From assembly GCF_004345665.1 (NCBI RefSeq), contig NZ_SLWR01000006.1, positions 337,677 through 401,676 of the forward strand: 64,000 nt of DNA, given 5' to 3'. Under the pieces are notes generated by a model. It saw only the letters and a list, made by a program, of their open reading frames with translations, did not search any database and had not been told where the DNA came from. Position numbers and translations under genes: made by a program. Positions 15,494 to 24,784 of the stretch are shown here, piece by piece (the first letter of the stretch is position 1; each line of letters begins with the position of its first letter). Source of the stretch: Kribbella antiqua. Lineage in GTDB: Bacteria; Actinomycetota; Actinomycetes; Propionibacteriales; Kribbellaceae.

Positions 15494-17611
15494 GTGTCGA
15501 ACATCGAGGTGCTGCAGCTCCGGGCCGCCGGGGTCAGTCTGGTGCTGGACTGCTCGGGTCCCGCCCTCCCGTCCGTCCTGCACTGGGGCGCGGACCTGGG
15601 CGATCTGACCGGGCAAGCTCTGCTCGAACTCAGGCGCGGTGCCGGCGCCGTACAGGCCGGCAACGGCCTTGACGACAACCGTCCGGTGGCGATCGTGCCG
15701 GAGTACTCGTCCGGCTGGTTCGGCCTGCCCGGCCTCAGCGGTCACCGCGACGGCCAGGACTTCTCCGCGAGCTTCCGGCTGACGAGCGTCGCGCAGACCG
15801 GAAACACCGTCCGGGTCACAGCCGAGGACGCAGGGCTGAGCATCCAGCTCACCATCGAGCTGACCGACTCCGGGCTCGTCCGGGCCAAGGCGGACCTCAC
15901 CAACACCGGCGAGACGCCGTACACCGTGGATGGGCTGGTGCTGGCGCTGCCGGTGCCGACCGAGGCGACCGAGCTGCTCGACATGACCGGCCGGCACATC
16001 GGTGAGCGGCATCCGCAGCGGCACGCGTTCACGCAGGGCGCGCACATCCGCGACAACCGCCGCGGCCGCACCGGCGCCGACGCCACTCTGCTGCTGTTCG
16101 CCGGCACCCCCGGCTTCGACTTCGGCACCGGCGAGATCTGGTCCGTGCACACCGCCTGGAGCGGCAACCACCGTTCGTACGCCGAACGCGGCATGAGCGG
16201 GTACGGCGTCATCGGCGGCGGCGAACTGCTCCTCCCCGGCGAAGGACGCCTAGAGCAACAAGGCACCTACAGCACCCCCTGGATCTACGGCTCGTACGGC
16301 GTTGGCCTCGACCAACTGTCGGCCCGCTTCCACAGCTACCTCAGGGCTCGGCCCAACCACCCGCAGTCCGCGCGTCCCGTCGTACTGAACACGTGGGAAG
16401 CCGTCTACTTCAACCTGGATCTCGACAAGCTGAAGGCGCTCGCGGATGCGGCTGCCGAGGTCGGTGCGGAGCGGTTCGTACTCGACGACGGATGGTTCCG
16501 CGGCCGGCGCGACGATCGCGCCGGGCTCGGCGACTGGTACGTCGACGAGGAGATCTGGCCGAAGGGGCTGCACCCGCTGGTCGACCATGTCAAAGCACAC
16601 GGGCTGCAGTTCGGGCTCTGGGTGGAGCCGGAGATGGTCAACCCCGACTCCGACCTGGCGCGTGAGCACCCGGACTGGATCCTTGCCGCTGGCAACCGGA
16701 TGCCGCCGACCGCGCGACATCAGCAAGGGCTCAACCTCGGCGTTCCGGCGGCGTACGACTACATCCTCGAGCGGCTCGATGCTCTGCTCAACGAGTACGA
16801 CATCTCGTACCTGAAGTGGGACCACAACCGCGACTTCGTTGACGGTGGCAACCAGGTGACCGGGACGGCCGGCATCCACGAGCAGACGCTCGCCGTGTAC
16901 CGGCTGATCGACGAGCTCAAGCGGCGGCACCCGGGCCTGGAGATCGAGTCCTGCTCGTCCGGCGGCGCCCGGGTCGACCTCGGCATCCTCGAGCGGACCG
17001 ATCGCGTGTGGGGCAGCGACAGCAACGACGCGCTGGAGCGGCAGAAGATCCAGCGGTACACGCAGCTGCTGCTGCCGCCGGAGCTGATTGGCTGCCACGT
17101 CGGCCCGCCGCGTGCGCACACCACCGGACGTACTCAGACGCTGTCGTTCCGTGCGATCACCGCGCTGTTCGGCCACTTCGGTATCGAGTGGGACATCGCT
17201 TCCGCGAGCGCCGAGGAGCGTCAGGAGTTGGCCGGCTGGGTGGCGCTGCACAAGAAGCTGCGGCCGCTGCTGCACACCGGACGGGTGGTCCGTTCCGACC
17301 ACGGGACGGACGACTTCCACCTGCACGGCGTCGTCGCGCAAGACGGCTCGGCCGCCGTGTACGCCGCCGTACAACTCGCCCAGTCGGTCACGTCGGCCGT
17401 CGGCCGGGTCCGCCTGCCCGGGCTGGACCCGAACCGGACCTACCGGGTGAGCAAGACGCCGACACCCGGACCGGAGTCGCGAGGCATCGCCTGGTGGACC
17501 GACGGTGGACAGGTGGAGATGAACGGCGCAGCTCTCGCCGCGGTCGGGGTCCAGATCCCGGTCCAGTGGCCCGAGAGCGCGATCTTGCTGGAAGTGACTG
17601 CGATCGAGTAG
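15494..17611 (+). CDS. alpha-galactosidase, GH36 family
   Basis: 705 residues, normal length for GH36. An N-terminal beta-sandwich domain (about 1-300) precedes the (beta/alpha)8 barrel. The catalytic nucleophile is the Asp of YLKWDHNRD (residue 443) and the acid/base Asp lies in RVWGSDSNDALER (residue 509); the substrate-site segment ESCSSGGARVDLG is intact. Hydrolyses terminal alpha-galactosides such as raffinose or galactomannan side chains. No signal peptide, so intracellular, acting on oligosaccharides brought in by the importer encoded just downstream. GTG 15494 gives the best N-terminus; the ribosome-binding site is weak. Confidence 0.95.
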   Translation: MSNIEVLQLRAAGVSLVLDCSGPALPSVLHWGADLGDLTGQALLELRRGAGAVQAGNGLDDNRPVAIVPEYSSGWFGLPGLSGHRDGQDFSASFRLTSVAQTGNTVRVTAEDAGLSIQLTIELTDSGLVRAKADLTNTGETPYTVDGLVLALPVPTEATELLDMTGRHIGERHPQRHAFTQGAHIRDNRRGRTGADATLLLFAGTPGFDFGTGEIWSVHTAWSGNHRSYAERGMSGYGVIGGGELLLPGEGRLEQQGTYSTPWIYGSYGVGLDQLSARFHSYLRARPNHPQSARPVVLNTWEAVYFNLDLDKLKALADAAAEVGAERFVLDDGWFRGRRDDRAGLGDWYVDEEIWPKGLHPLVDHVKAHGLQFGLWVEPEMVNPDSDLAREHPDWILAAGNRMPPTARHQQGLNLGVPAAYDYILERLDALLNEYDISYLKWDHNRDFVDGGNQVTGTAGIHEQTLAVYRLIDELKRRHPGLEIESCSSGGARVDLGILERTDRVWGSDSNDALERQKIQRYTQLLLPPELIGCHVGPPRAHTTGRTQTLSFRAITALFGHFGIEWDIASASAEERQELAGWVALHKKLRPLLHTGRVVRSDHGTDDFHLHGVVAQDGSAAVYAAVQLAQSVTSAVGRVRLPGLDPNRTYRVSKTPTPGPESRGIAWWTDGGQVEMNGAALAAVGVQIPVQWPESAILLEVTAIE

Positions 17612-17646
17612 TCCGCTCGATCGCCTTGACAGAGAAGGAGATCCCC

Positions 17647-18588
17647 GTGACCGCGACTATCAAGGCACCACCCAACCGGCGACGAACTCACGGGGATCCG
17701 AAGGCACCGCCCAAGGCGCGAAGCCGAGGGGACTTGAAGGTCGCGATGATCTTCCTGGCTCCGGCCACCCTCGGCTTCGTCGTGTTCTACATCTGGCCGA
17801 CGCTGCGTGGCGCGTATCTGAGCTTCACCGAGTACAGCCTGCTGGCCTCGCCGAATTTCAACGGTCTGGCCAACTACGAACGGATGGTGCAGGACAGCTT
17901 CTTCTGGAACGCGCTGGTGGTCACCGTCGAGTACGTCGTGATCAACATCGGCGTCCAGACCGTCCTCGCGGTCGGCATCGCGATGCTGATGTACCGGCTG
18001 ACCCAGTCGATCACGGTCCGCGCGGTGGTGCTGCTGCCGTACCTGGTCGCGAACGTGGTGGTCGCACTGGTCTGGTACTGGATGCTCGACTTCCAGGTCG
18101 GCATCGTGAACCAGTTCCTGACCTGGGTCGGGATCGACCCCGTCGCGTTCTTCGGCGAGTCGGCGTACGCCATCCCGACCATTGCCGGGATCAACGTCTG
18201 GCGGCACATGGGTTACACCGCGCTGCTGGTGTTCGCCGGCCTGCAGACCATTCCGAAGTACGTGTACGAAGCCGCCGAGGTGGACGGGTCGACCGAGTGG
18301 AAGACGTTCTGGCGGATCACGCTGCCGCTGCTGCGGCCCGTTCTGGTGATGGTCCTGGTGGTCACCATGATCGGGTCGTTCCAGATCTTCGACACCGTCG
18401 CGGTGACGACTCAAGGCGGGCCGATCAACGCGTCCCGGGTGATCTACTACTACATCTACGAACGGGCGTTCACCCGGTTCGACTTCGGGTACGCCTCGGC
18501 GATGGCGCTGGTGCTGTTCGCCATCCTCGCGCTGGTTTCGCTGCTGCAGCTACGGCTGCTCCGGGCGAAGGAGAGTGATCTGGCATGA
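17647..18588 (+). CDS. sugar ABC transporter permease (MalF type)
   Basis: 313 residues with six predicted membrane helices and the EAA-type coupling loop YEAAEVDGSTEWKTFWRITL near residue 215. The cytoplasmic N-terminus is basic and Pro-rich. It pairs with the next gene's MalG-type permease to form the membrane channel of a CUT1-class oligosaccharide importer. GTG 17647 follows GAGAAGGAG. It lies 35 nt after the alpha-galactosidase and overlaps the next gene by 4 bp (ATGA), so it is part of the operon; the substrate is likely an alpha-galactoside. Confidence 0.93.
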   Translation: MTATIKAPPNRRRTHGDPKAPPKARSRGDLKVAMIFLAPATLGFVVFYIWPTLRGAYLSFTEYSLLASPNFNGLANYERMVQDSFFWNALVVTVEYVVINIGVQTVLAVGIAMLMYRLTQSITVRAVVLLPYLVANVVVALVWYWMLDFQVGIVNQFLTWVGIDPVAFFGESAYAIPTIAGINVWRHMGYTALLVFAGLQTIPKYVYEAAEVDGSTEWKTFWRITLPLLRPVLVMVLVVTMIGSFQIFDTVAVTTQGGPINASRVIYYYIYERAFTRFDFGYASAMALVLFAILALVSLLQLRLLRAKESDLA

Positions 18589-19466
18589 GGAAGCCACTGA
18601 ACGTCGGCCGCATCGCCGCCTGGGCGAGCCTAATCGTGCTGATGCTGGTCACGCTGTTCCCGTTCTACTGGATGTTGCGTACGGCGCTGTCCGACAACAC
18701 CCAGCTTCCCGGGCACCCGAGCTCGTTGCTCCCGGTGGACACCACGCTAGGGGCCTTCAAGCGGGTGCTCGGCCTGTCGACCGTCGCGGAAGCCCAGGCG
18801 CAAGGTGGATCCGGCGCCTCGGTCGACTTCTGGCTGTACCTGCGCAACTCGTTGATCGTGGCAACGGTCACCACGGTGTGCCAGGTGTTCTTCAGTGCGA
18901 TGGCGGCGTACGCGTTCGCCCGGCTGCGCTGGCGGGGCCGGGACCAGGTGTTCGCGCTGTTCCTGTCCGCGCTGATGGTGCCGCCGATTTTCACCCTGCT
19001 GCCGAACTTCGTGCTGATCAAGAACCTCGGGCTGCTGAACAGCTTCGCCGGCATCATCCTGCCGACCGCGTTCATGACGCCGTTCGCGATCTTCTTCCTC
19101 CGCCAGTTCTTCCTCGGCATCAGCCGGGAGCTGGAGGAGGCGGCGATGATCGACGGAGCTGGGCATCGCAGGATCTTCTTCGGCCTGATCATCCCGATGA
19201 GCGCGGCGCCGATCGCCACGCTCGGGATCCTGACCTACATCAACTCCTGGAACGACTACATGTGGCCGTTGCTGGTCGGCCAGCAGGAGAACGTGCGTGT
19301 GCTGACGGTTGCCCTCGGCGTGTTCCGGTCCCAGACTCCGCAAGGCGGACCGGACTGGGCCGGGCTGATGGCCGGGACGCTGGTCGCGGCGCTGCCGATG
19401 ATCATTCTGTTCCTGGCCTTCGCCAAGCGGATCACCAACTCCATCGGTTTCTCCGGGATCAAGTGA
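18585..19466 (+). CDS. sugar ABC transporter permease (MalG type)
   Basis: 293 residues, six membrane helices, EAA loop LEEAAMIDGAGHRRIFFGLI near residue 190. The second permease subunit of the importer. It starts at ATG 18585 inside the 4-bp ATGA overlap with the MalF-type gene and is followed after 8 bp by the binding-protein gene. A large periplasmic loop between helices 1 and 2 carries a Gln/Ala-rich insert (EAQAQGGSGAS). Confidence 0.93.
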   Translation: MRKPLNVGRIAAWASLIVLMLVTLFPFYWMLRTALSDNTQLPGHPSSLLPVDTTLGAFKRVLGLSTVAEAQAQGGSGASVDFWLYLRNSLIVATVTTVCQVFFSAMAAYAFARLRWRGRDQVFALFLSALMVPPIFTLLPNFVLIKNLGLLNSFAGIILPTAFMTPFAIFFLRQFFLGISRELEEAAMIDGAGHRRIFFGLIIPMSAAPIATLGILTYINSWNDYMWPLLVGQQENVRVLTVALGVFRSQTPQGGPDWAGLMAGTLVAALPMIILFLAFAKRITNSIGFSGIK

Positions 19467-19474
19467 GGCTTGCG

Positions 19475-20830
19475 ATGACAATTTCCAGACGCTCATTGCT
19501 GAAGGCGGGCCTGGCCGGACTGGCCGCCTCGACTGTGGCCGGGTGCAACAACGGCGCCGCCTCCCGCGGCGACGGCGAGGTCATCTACTGGCTGTGGGAC
19601 TCCGCGCAGCTGCCGATGTACACCGAGTGCGCGAATCTGTTCCACGAGCAGAATCCGCAGTACTCCGTGAAGATCGAGCAGTACGGGTGGAACGACTACT
19701 GGTCCAAACTCGTCACCGGGTTCATCTCCGATACCGCGCCGGACGTGTTCACCGGGCACTCGTCGAAGTACCCGCTGTTCGCGGACAAGGGACTGGTGCT
19801 GCCGATCGACGACTACGTTGCGAAGGACAACGTTGACCTGAGCATCTATCAGAAGGGCCTGGCCGACCGCTGGATCGGTGCCGACGGCAAGCGGTACGGG
19901 CTGCCGAAGGACTGGGACACCGAGGTCTACTTCTACAACAGTGCGCTCACCGATGCGGCCGGGATCAGCGCCGAGCAGCTCAACTCGATGACGTGGAATC
20001 CGCAGGACGGCGGCACGTTCGAGAAGATCGTCCAAAGGCTGACCGTCGACTCCAAGGGCCGGCGCGGCGACCAGCCCGGGTTCGACAAGGACAACGTGAA
20101 GGTCTACGGACTCGGGTACGCCGATGCCGGCGGCGGTGACGGGCAGACCAGCTGGAGCTGGTACGCCGCGACCAACGGCTGGAAGTACTCCGAAGGCGAA
20201 CCGTGGGGGACCAAGTTCTTCTACGGCGACCCGAAGTTCACCGAAACGATCGGGTGGTGGCGCAGTCTCATCACCAAGGGATACATGCCGACATACGCGC
20301 AGGCGAAGTCCGGGGTCGACGTGACCACGTCCTTCGGTGCGGGGAAGTACGGGATGACCCCGAACGGTTCCTGGATGCTCGGCACGTACGCCGGGCTGAA
20401 GCAGGTGAAGACCAAGCTGGCCCGGCTGCCGATCGGGCCGATCGGTAAGCGGATGTCGATGATGAACGGGCTCGCGGACACCATCTGGGCCGGGACGACC
20501 CGGCGCGAGGCGTCCTGGGCCTGGGTGAAGTTCCTCGGCTCGCAGACCGCGCAGGACATCGTCGCCAAGGCGGGAGTCGTGTTCCCGGCGGTGGCAGCGA
20601 GCATGCCGGCGGCGAAGGCGGCGTTCGCGAAGAGCGGGTGGGACGTCACGCCCTTCCTCGAGCCGGTGGAGGCGGGGGATGTGTTCCCGTACCCGGCCAA
20701 CCCGAACGCGGCGGACGTGACCGCGGTGATGACCCCGGCGATGGATGCGGTGATGTCGTTCGAGGCCGAGCCGAGTTCGCTGATCAAGGCGAACAACGAC
20801 GTGAACAAGATCCTGTCCGCGAGCGACTGA
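19475..20830 (+). CDS. extracellular sugar-binding lipoprotein
   Basis: 451 residues, solute-binding protein family 1. The N-terminus has a twin-arginine type signal (SRRSLLKAG) ending in the lipobox VAGC at Cys24, so it is exported and lipid-anchored. Mature sequence shows family features such as WLWDSAQLPMYTE, APDVFTGHSSKYPLF and FGAGKYGMTPNGSWML. It delivers oligosaccharide to the two permeases. No ATP-binding subunit is encoded after it; a perfect terminator follows, so a shared MsiK-like ATPase elsewhere is probably used, as is known for Streptomyces sugar importers. Confidence 0.94.
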   Translation: MTISRRSLLKAGLAGLAASTVAGCNNGAASRGDGEVIYWLWDSAQLPMYTECANLFHEQNPQYSVKIEQYGWNDYWSKLVTGFISDTAPDVFTGHSSKYPLFADKGLVLPIDDYVAKDNVDLSIYQKGLADRWIGADGKRYGLPKDWDTEVYFYNSALTDAAGISAEQLNSMTWNPQDGGTFEKIVQRLTVDSKGRRGDQPGFDKDNVKVYGLGYADAGGGDGQTSWSWYAATNGWKYSEGEPWGTKFFYGDPKFTETIGWWRSLITKGYMPTYAQAKSGVDVTTSFGAGKYGMTPNGSWMLGTYAGLKQVKTKLARLPIGPIGKRMSMMNGLADTIWAGTTRREASWAWVKFLGSQTAQDIVAKAGVVFPAVAASMPAAKAAFAKSGWDVTPFLEPVEAGDVFPYPANPNAADVTAVMTPAMDAVMSFEAEPSSLIKANNDVNKILSASD

Positions 20831-20836
20831 GGGTGG

Positions 20837-20858
20837 CCCCGGGCCGCAAGGCCCGGGG
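20837..20858 (+). terminator. strong GC-rich terminator of the galactoside operon
   Basis: CCCCGGGCC (20837-20845), GCAA loop, GGCCCGGGG (20850-20858): a perfect 9-bp stem with a GNRA loop followed by TTTCCCCC, 6 bp after the binding-protein stop. Confidence 0.88.
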
Positions 20859-21025
20859 TTTCCCCCGACGGTGCCTACGCCCGGGGGAGTACGTCGTACT
20901 GCGTCGATGGGCGCAGGGTGCTCCTCCGGCGGTAGGTGAAGTGTCGTCGCCGGGCCGACGCGGTGACAGTGGTCTGAAAGAGAGCCTTGGTGCGATCGGA
21001 AGAACTTCGAGCACCAAGGAGCATC

Positions 21026-21505
21026 ATGAACGACGAGAGGCCGGGCGGACCGATCCGCATCGGCGACCAGGAACGCGAGGACGCGGTCAAGCGTCTGGGC
21101 GAGCATTTCGAAGCGGGCCGGCTCACCGCGGAGGAGCACACCGAGCGGATCGGCCGGGCTCTGGAAGCGAAGACCGAGGCCGAGCTGGCCGCGCTCTTCA
21201 CCGACCTGCCAGGTCCGCAGCAGGTTCAGGCTAATGAAGGCTGGGGCTGGCAGCGGCCGCCATGGACGGCACCGCAGAACGCGGCCTTCGCATCCGGACC
21301 CGGCGGGCCGGGCCGGCCCGATTGGGCGCGACGGGGGCCGTTGGGGCGGGTTCCGTTTCCGGTGCTGATTGTGGCGGCGGTGATCGGCGCACTGGCGTCG
21401 ATCGCGTGTGTGGTGGGTGCGGGGCATCCGCCGGTGCTGCCCCTGTTGCTGATCGTGGCGGCCGTGCTGATCGTGCGCAAGCGGCGGCAGGAGCGGAGCG
21501 CATGA
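21026..21505 (+). CDS. DUF1707 (SHOCT-like) membrane protein
   Basis: 159 residues. The N-terminal 55 residues form a DUF1707 domain (IRIGDQEREDAVKRLGEHFE, AGRLTAEEHTERIGRALEAK), a short helical module common in actinobacterial envelope proteins. A Pro/Gly/Trp-rich linker and two hydrophobic helices (VPFPVLIVAAVIGALASIACV; PLLLIVAAVLIV) follow, ending in a basic tail. Function unknown. ATG 21026 follows AAGGAGCATC. It overlaps the next membrane-protein gene by 4 bp, and that one overlaps the multicopper oxidase gene, so the three form a tight operon. Confidence 0.85.
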   Translation: MNDERPGGPIRIGDQEREDAVKRLGEHFEAGRLTAEEHTERIGRALEAKTEAELAALFTDLPGPQQVQANEGWGWQRPPWTAPQNAAFASGPGGPGRPDWARRGPLGRVPFPVLIVAAVIGALASIACVVGAGHPPVLPLLLIVAAVLIVRKRRQERSA

Positions 21506-21912
21506 GGGCGGCCTACCGCATCGTCGCGATCCTGATCACGGTGGCCGTCGCGCTGCAGGTGGCGTCGATCGCGCTCGCCGGGTTCACCGTGGCGAAGGAC
21601 GCCGATGACGGTACGACGATCGGGGCGGACTACAGCAACTTCGGGCAGAGCTACCACAGCATGGCCGGTATGGTGATCGCTCTGCTCGCGCTGATCCTGC
21701 TGATCGTCTCGTTCCTCACCGACGTTCCGCGCGGCCGGATGCTGGCCGGCATCGTCGTCGGCCTGGTCGCCGTACAGTTCGTCCTCGCGGTGGCGGCGTT
21801 CGGCCTCCCGGCGCTGGGAATCCTGCACGGCCTCAACGGCCTGGCGATCGCCGGTGTCGCGAGTACGGCCGCCGGCCGGGCGGTCACCAAACCAGCGCAG
21901 GCCAATGTCTGA
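21502..21912 (+). CDS. four-helix membrane protein (unknown)
   Basis: 136 residues with four hydrophobic segments: IVAILITVAVALQVASIALAG, MAGMVIALLALILLIVSFL, MLAGIVVGLVAVQFVLAV and LNGLAIAGVASTAAG. No known domain recognised. The first extracytoplasmic loop has FGQSYHSMAG with a His that could bind a cofactor or metal, but that is speculation. ATGA overlap with the DUF1707 gene and an 8-bp overlap with the multicopper oxidase gene suggest it works with the oxidase in the envelope. Confidence 0.7.
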   Translation: MRAAYRIVAILITVAVALQVASIALAGFTVAKDADDGTTIGADYSNFGQSYHSMAGMVIALLALILLIVSFLTDVPRGRMLAGIVVGLVAVQFVLAVAAFGLPALGILHGLNGLAIAGVASTAAGRAVTKPAQANV

Positions 21913-23350
21913 TCGGAGACGCGGGCGGCTGATTGCTCTAGGGGTGACCCTGGCGGTGCTTGCGCCGCTGGGGTACCTCTGGGCGACCAGCCTGGTCCCG
22001 GGGTCGTATTCCGCGGCCGAGATGGGGTACGCCGACTACGGCGGCGGGCCGGCGTCGTCGGGGCACGAGCATCACGGCGGTAGGATGAGCGTCGCGGATC
22101 TCACCGGGCCGGCTACGGGTACGCCGGATGTCGCGGTGACGCTGGTCGCGCGGAAAGGGAAGTACCAGCTGGCGAGCGGGGAGACCGTCGACGGGTTCAC
22201 GCTGAACGGTACGTCGCCTGGGCCGATGATCCGGGCGAAGGTCGGCGACCTCGTCCAGGTGACGCTCGTGAACGAGTCGGTGCCGGACGGTGCCACGCTG
22301 CACTGGCACGGGATCGACGTACCGAACGCCGAGGACGGTGTCGCCGGCGTGACGCAGGACGCCGTACGGCCGGGTGGGAAGCATGTCTACCGCTTCAAGG
22401 CCGAGCAGGCGGGCACATACTGGTACCACTCGCATCAGGTCTCCAGCTCGGAGGTCAAGGGCGGATTGTTCGGCCCGATCGTGATCGGCCGGGAGCAGCC
22501 TGGTGAGGTCGTCGCCGCGATCCACACGTACGACGGGAAGCGGACGATCAACGGGCGGACGGGGACCCAACGGGTGGAGCTGGCCGCCGGTACGACGGCC
22601 CGCGTGCGGGTGATCAACACCGACAACGCGATCCTGCGGGTCGGGCTCGTCGGTACGCCGTACAAGGTGGTTGCCGTCGACGGTCGGGATCTCCATGGAC
22701 CGACGCCGGTGACGGCCGCATTTCCGTTGGCGGCGGGGGCTCGGGTGGATCTCGAGGCGGTCGTGCCTGCCGGTGGGATGCGGTTGGTGGCGGGCTCCGC
22801 GGCCGTGTCGCTGGGGATCGGGCCTGTTGACCCGCCTCGCGCGGAGCTGCCGTCTGAGACCGTCGATCTGCTGTCCTACGGCACACCGGCTGCGTTGGGA
22901 TTCGACCCGTCAAAGGCCGACCGCCGATTCGAGTACCGGATTGGCCGGCGGCCCGGGTTCCTCGACGGCGTACCTGGGTTGTGGTGGACCATCAACGGCC
23001 ACAAGTTCCCCGACGTCCCGATGTACATGGTTGCCGAGGGCGACATTGTCCGAATGACCATCAGCAACACCAGCGGCCAGGCGCATCCCATGCACCTGCA
23101 CGGTCATCACGCGGTCGTGCTCTCACGCAACGGTGTCGCCTCGACAGGCTCCCCCTGGTGGATCGACACCCTTGAAGTAGGCAACGACGAAACCTACGAA
23201 ATCGCCTTCGCCGCCGACAACCCCGGCCTCTGGATGGACCACTGCCACAACCTCCCCCACGCCTCCGAAGGCCTCATGACCCACCTCATGTACGAAGGCA
23301 CCACCACGCCGTACCGCATCGGCGGGCCGACTTCCAATGAGCCCGAGTGA
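21905..23350 (+). CDS. multicopper oxidase, membrane-anchored
   Basis: 481 residues. After a basic start (MSDRRRGR) comes one hydrophobic signal-anchor, then cupredoxin domains with all four copper signatures: TLHWHGIDVP, YWYHSHQ, HPMHLHGHHAV and DHCHNLPHASEGLM. The last block supplies the T1 His-Cys-His and Met-type axial ligand. It oxidises metals or phenolics with reduction of oxygen to water, outside the membrane. A His-rich stretch (GHEHHGG) precedes the first domain and may handle copper. ATG 21905 overlaps the preceding membrane-protein gene. Whether it acts in copper resistance or on an organic substrate is unclear. Confidence 0.93.
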   Translation: MSDRRRGRLIALGVTLAVLAPLGYLWATSLVPGSYSAAEMGYADYGGGPASSGHEHHGGRMSVADLTGPATGTPDVAVTLVARKGKYQLASGETVDGFTLNGTSPGPMIRAKVGDLVQVTLVNESVPDGATLHWHGIDVPNAEDGVAGVTQDAVRPGGKHVYRFKAEQAGTYWYHSHQVSSSEVKGGLFGPIVIGREQPGEVVAAIHTYDGKRTINGRTGTQRVELAAGTTARVRVINTDNAILRVGLVGTPYKVVAVDGRDLHGPTPVTAAFPLAAGARVDLEAVVPAGGMRLVAGSAAVSLGIGPVDPPRAELPSETVDLLSYGTPAALGFDPSKADRRFEYRIGRRPGFLDGVPGLWWTINGHKFPDVPMYMVAEGDIVRMTISNTSGQAHPMHLHGHHAVVLSRNGVASTGSPWWIDTLEVGNDETYEIAFAADNPGLWMDHCHNLPHASEGLMTHLMYEGTTTPYRIGGPTSNEPE

Positions 23351-23353
23351 TGC

Positions 23354-23572
23354 TCAGGAGGCCTGTTCGCTGAGGCGTTTGGTGTGGGCCAGGTGCAGGG
23401 CGGCTATGCGTTCGCAGGCGGCGTCGATGGCGGCTCGTTGGGAGGTGTAGGAGCCGCACCAGAACGGGTCGTCCGGCTGGGGGTCCTGTTCGTCGTCGAC
23501 GTCGGCGTACCACTCGTCCGCCGTACGGAAGACTCTTGCGTGCAGATGTATGTCGATGCCCAGCTCGTTCAC
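23354..23572 (-). CDS. small uncharacterised protein (72 aa)
   Basis: 72 residues read from GTG 23572, with AGGAG 8 nt upstream. The sequence is acidic in the middle (WYADVDDEQDPQPDDPFWCG) and ends in an amphipathic helix (AAIDAACERIAALHLAHTKR). I do not recognise the family. It converges on the multicopper oxidase with only 3 bp between stops and lies downstream of, but 80 bp from, the molybdopterin enzyme gene. Confidence 0.5.
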   Translation of the reverse strand: MNELGIDIHLHARVFRTADEWYADVDDEQDPQPDDPFWCGSYTSQRAAIDAACERIAALHLAHTKRLSEQAS

Positions 23573-23652
23573 CGCACCACTCCTGGAGTGAGACCGTGTA
23601 CGTCTCCAGGATGGAACTGTCACGAGGCGGATTCGCCGAACGACACGCCCGA

Positions 23653-24750
23653 TCAGGTGACGAGAACCGTGATCCGCTGGGCGGTGTTGTTGGCGAAGCC
23701 GCCGCGGTTCCAGGGGGCTTCGACGGGTTGTTCGCGGCCGCTGGCGTCGTACGCGCGGACGGTGAGGACGTGCTCGCCCGCAGTGGCGTCCCAGTCGTAG
23801 GTGAAGCCGCGCCAGGCGAGCTCGTCGTTGCCTGCGGCATCGAGTTTGGCGGGGTGCCAGGTGACGCCGGCGTCGACGCTGAGCTCGACGCGTTCGATCG
23901 GCGCCCAGCCGGACCAAGCCCGGCCGTGCAGCGTAACGGTGCCAGCGGCAACAAATCGGCGGCGGCTCATGAAGTCAGGGAAACCGGGTGGGATGAGCAA
24001 CGCGCGCGGCTGGATCCGGGTCACCGCCTCGCCGGGGTCGTCCGCGTCCTGACGGATCCGGTAGGCGACCGCGTTCTGGTACCCGGTGAACTCGCGGTCG
24101 ATCAGCTCGATCGAGCGCAACCACTTCACACTCGCCATCCCGTACCACCCCGGTACGACGAGCCGCAGCGGGTAACCGTGCTGCGGCGGCAGCGGCGCCC
24201 CGTTCATCTCCCACGCGATCAGCGCGCCGGAATCGATCGCCTCCGTCACCGACAACCCGCGCTGGTAGTCCTGCTCCACCCCACGCTCGATGCCATGGTC
24301 CGCGCCGGTGAACACCACGTCGACCGCGTCTTCCCGGATCCCGGCCAGCCGCAGTACGTCGGCCAGCAGCACGCCGGTCCATTCCGCCGTACCGACGGCT
24401 TCGTTCAACCATGGCTGACTGATCGGCCGCGGCTGCAGCGCCGCCCGGCCGTTGCCTGCGCACTCCAATGTCACACGCACGGTACGACGTGCCATCGCGC
24501 GCAGCTCGGTCAGACCGAGCGACAACGGTTGCTCGACGCATCCGTCGACTTCCAGCTCCCAGCCTGCCGCGTTCGTTGCCGGGATGTCGTAATGCACCAG
24601 CACGTAGTGGAGCCCCGGCGGCGTTACGTCGTACCGCAAACCCTCCAGCGGCATGCCGTGATTCCGCGCCGCCAGTTGCAGCTCGTCACCGGTGATCCCC
24701 TCCCCGGTGTCCGCCAACCGCCCCCGCACGCTGAACTGTTCGATCGACAT
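23653..24750 (-). CDS. molybdopterin-dependent sulfite-oxidase-like oxidoreductase
   Basis: 365 residues. The oxidoreductase molybdopterin-binding domain spans about 40-240 and contains the Moco-ligating Cys in VTLECAGNGRA; a Mo-co dimerisation domain (VTLHGRAWSGWAPIERVELS, YDWDATAGEHVL) follows. No signal peptide, so cytosolic. Family members oxidise sulfite or reduce sulfoxides; the substrate cannot be set from this sequence. I use ATG 24750 because GGGGAGGGG lies 6 nt upstream; ATG 24756 is possible but too near that site. Transcribed alone toward the small gene at 23354. Confidence 0.9.
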   Translation of the reverse strand: MSIEQFSVRGRLADTGEGITGDELQLAARNHGMPLEGLRYDVTPPGLHYVLVHYDIPATNAAGWELEVDGCVEQPLSLGLTELRAMARRTVRVTLECAGNGRAALQPRPISQPWLNEAVGTAEWTGVLLADVLRLAGIREDAVDVVFTGADHGIERGVEQDYQRGLSVTEAIDSGALIAWEMNGAPLPPQHGYPLRLVVPGWYGMASVKWLRSIELIDREFTGYQNAVAYRIRQDADDPGEAVTRIQPRALLIPPGFPDFMSRRRFVAAGTVTLHGRAWSGWAPIERVELSVDAGVTWHPAKLDAAGNDELAWRGFTYDWDATAGEHVLTVRAYDASGREQPVEAPWNRGGFANNTAQRITVLVT

Positions 24751-24784
24751 GTTCATCCCCTCCCCAGTACCCAACCCTACGGCC

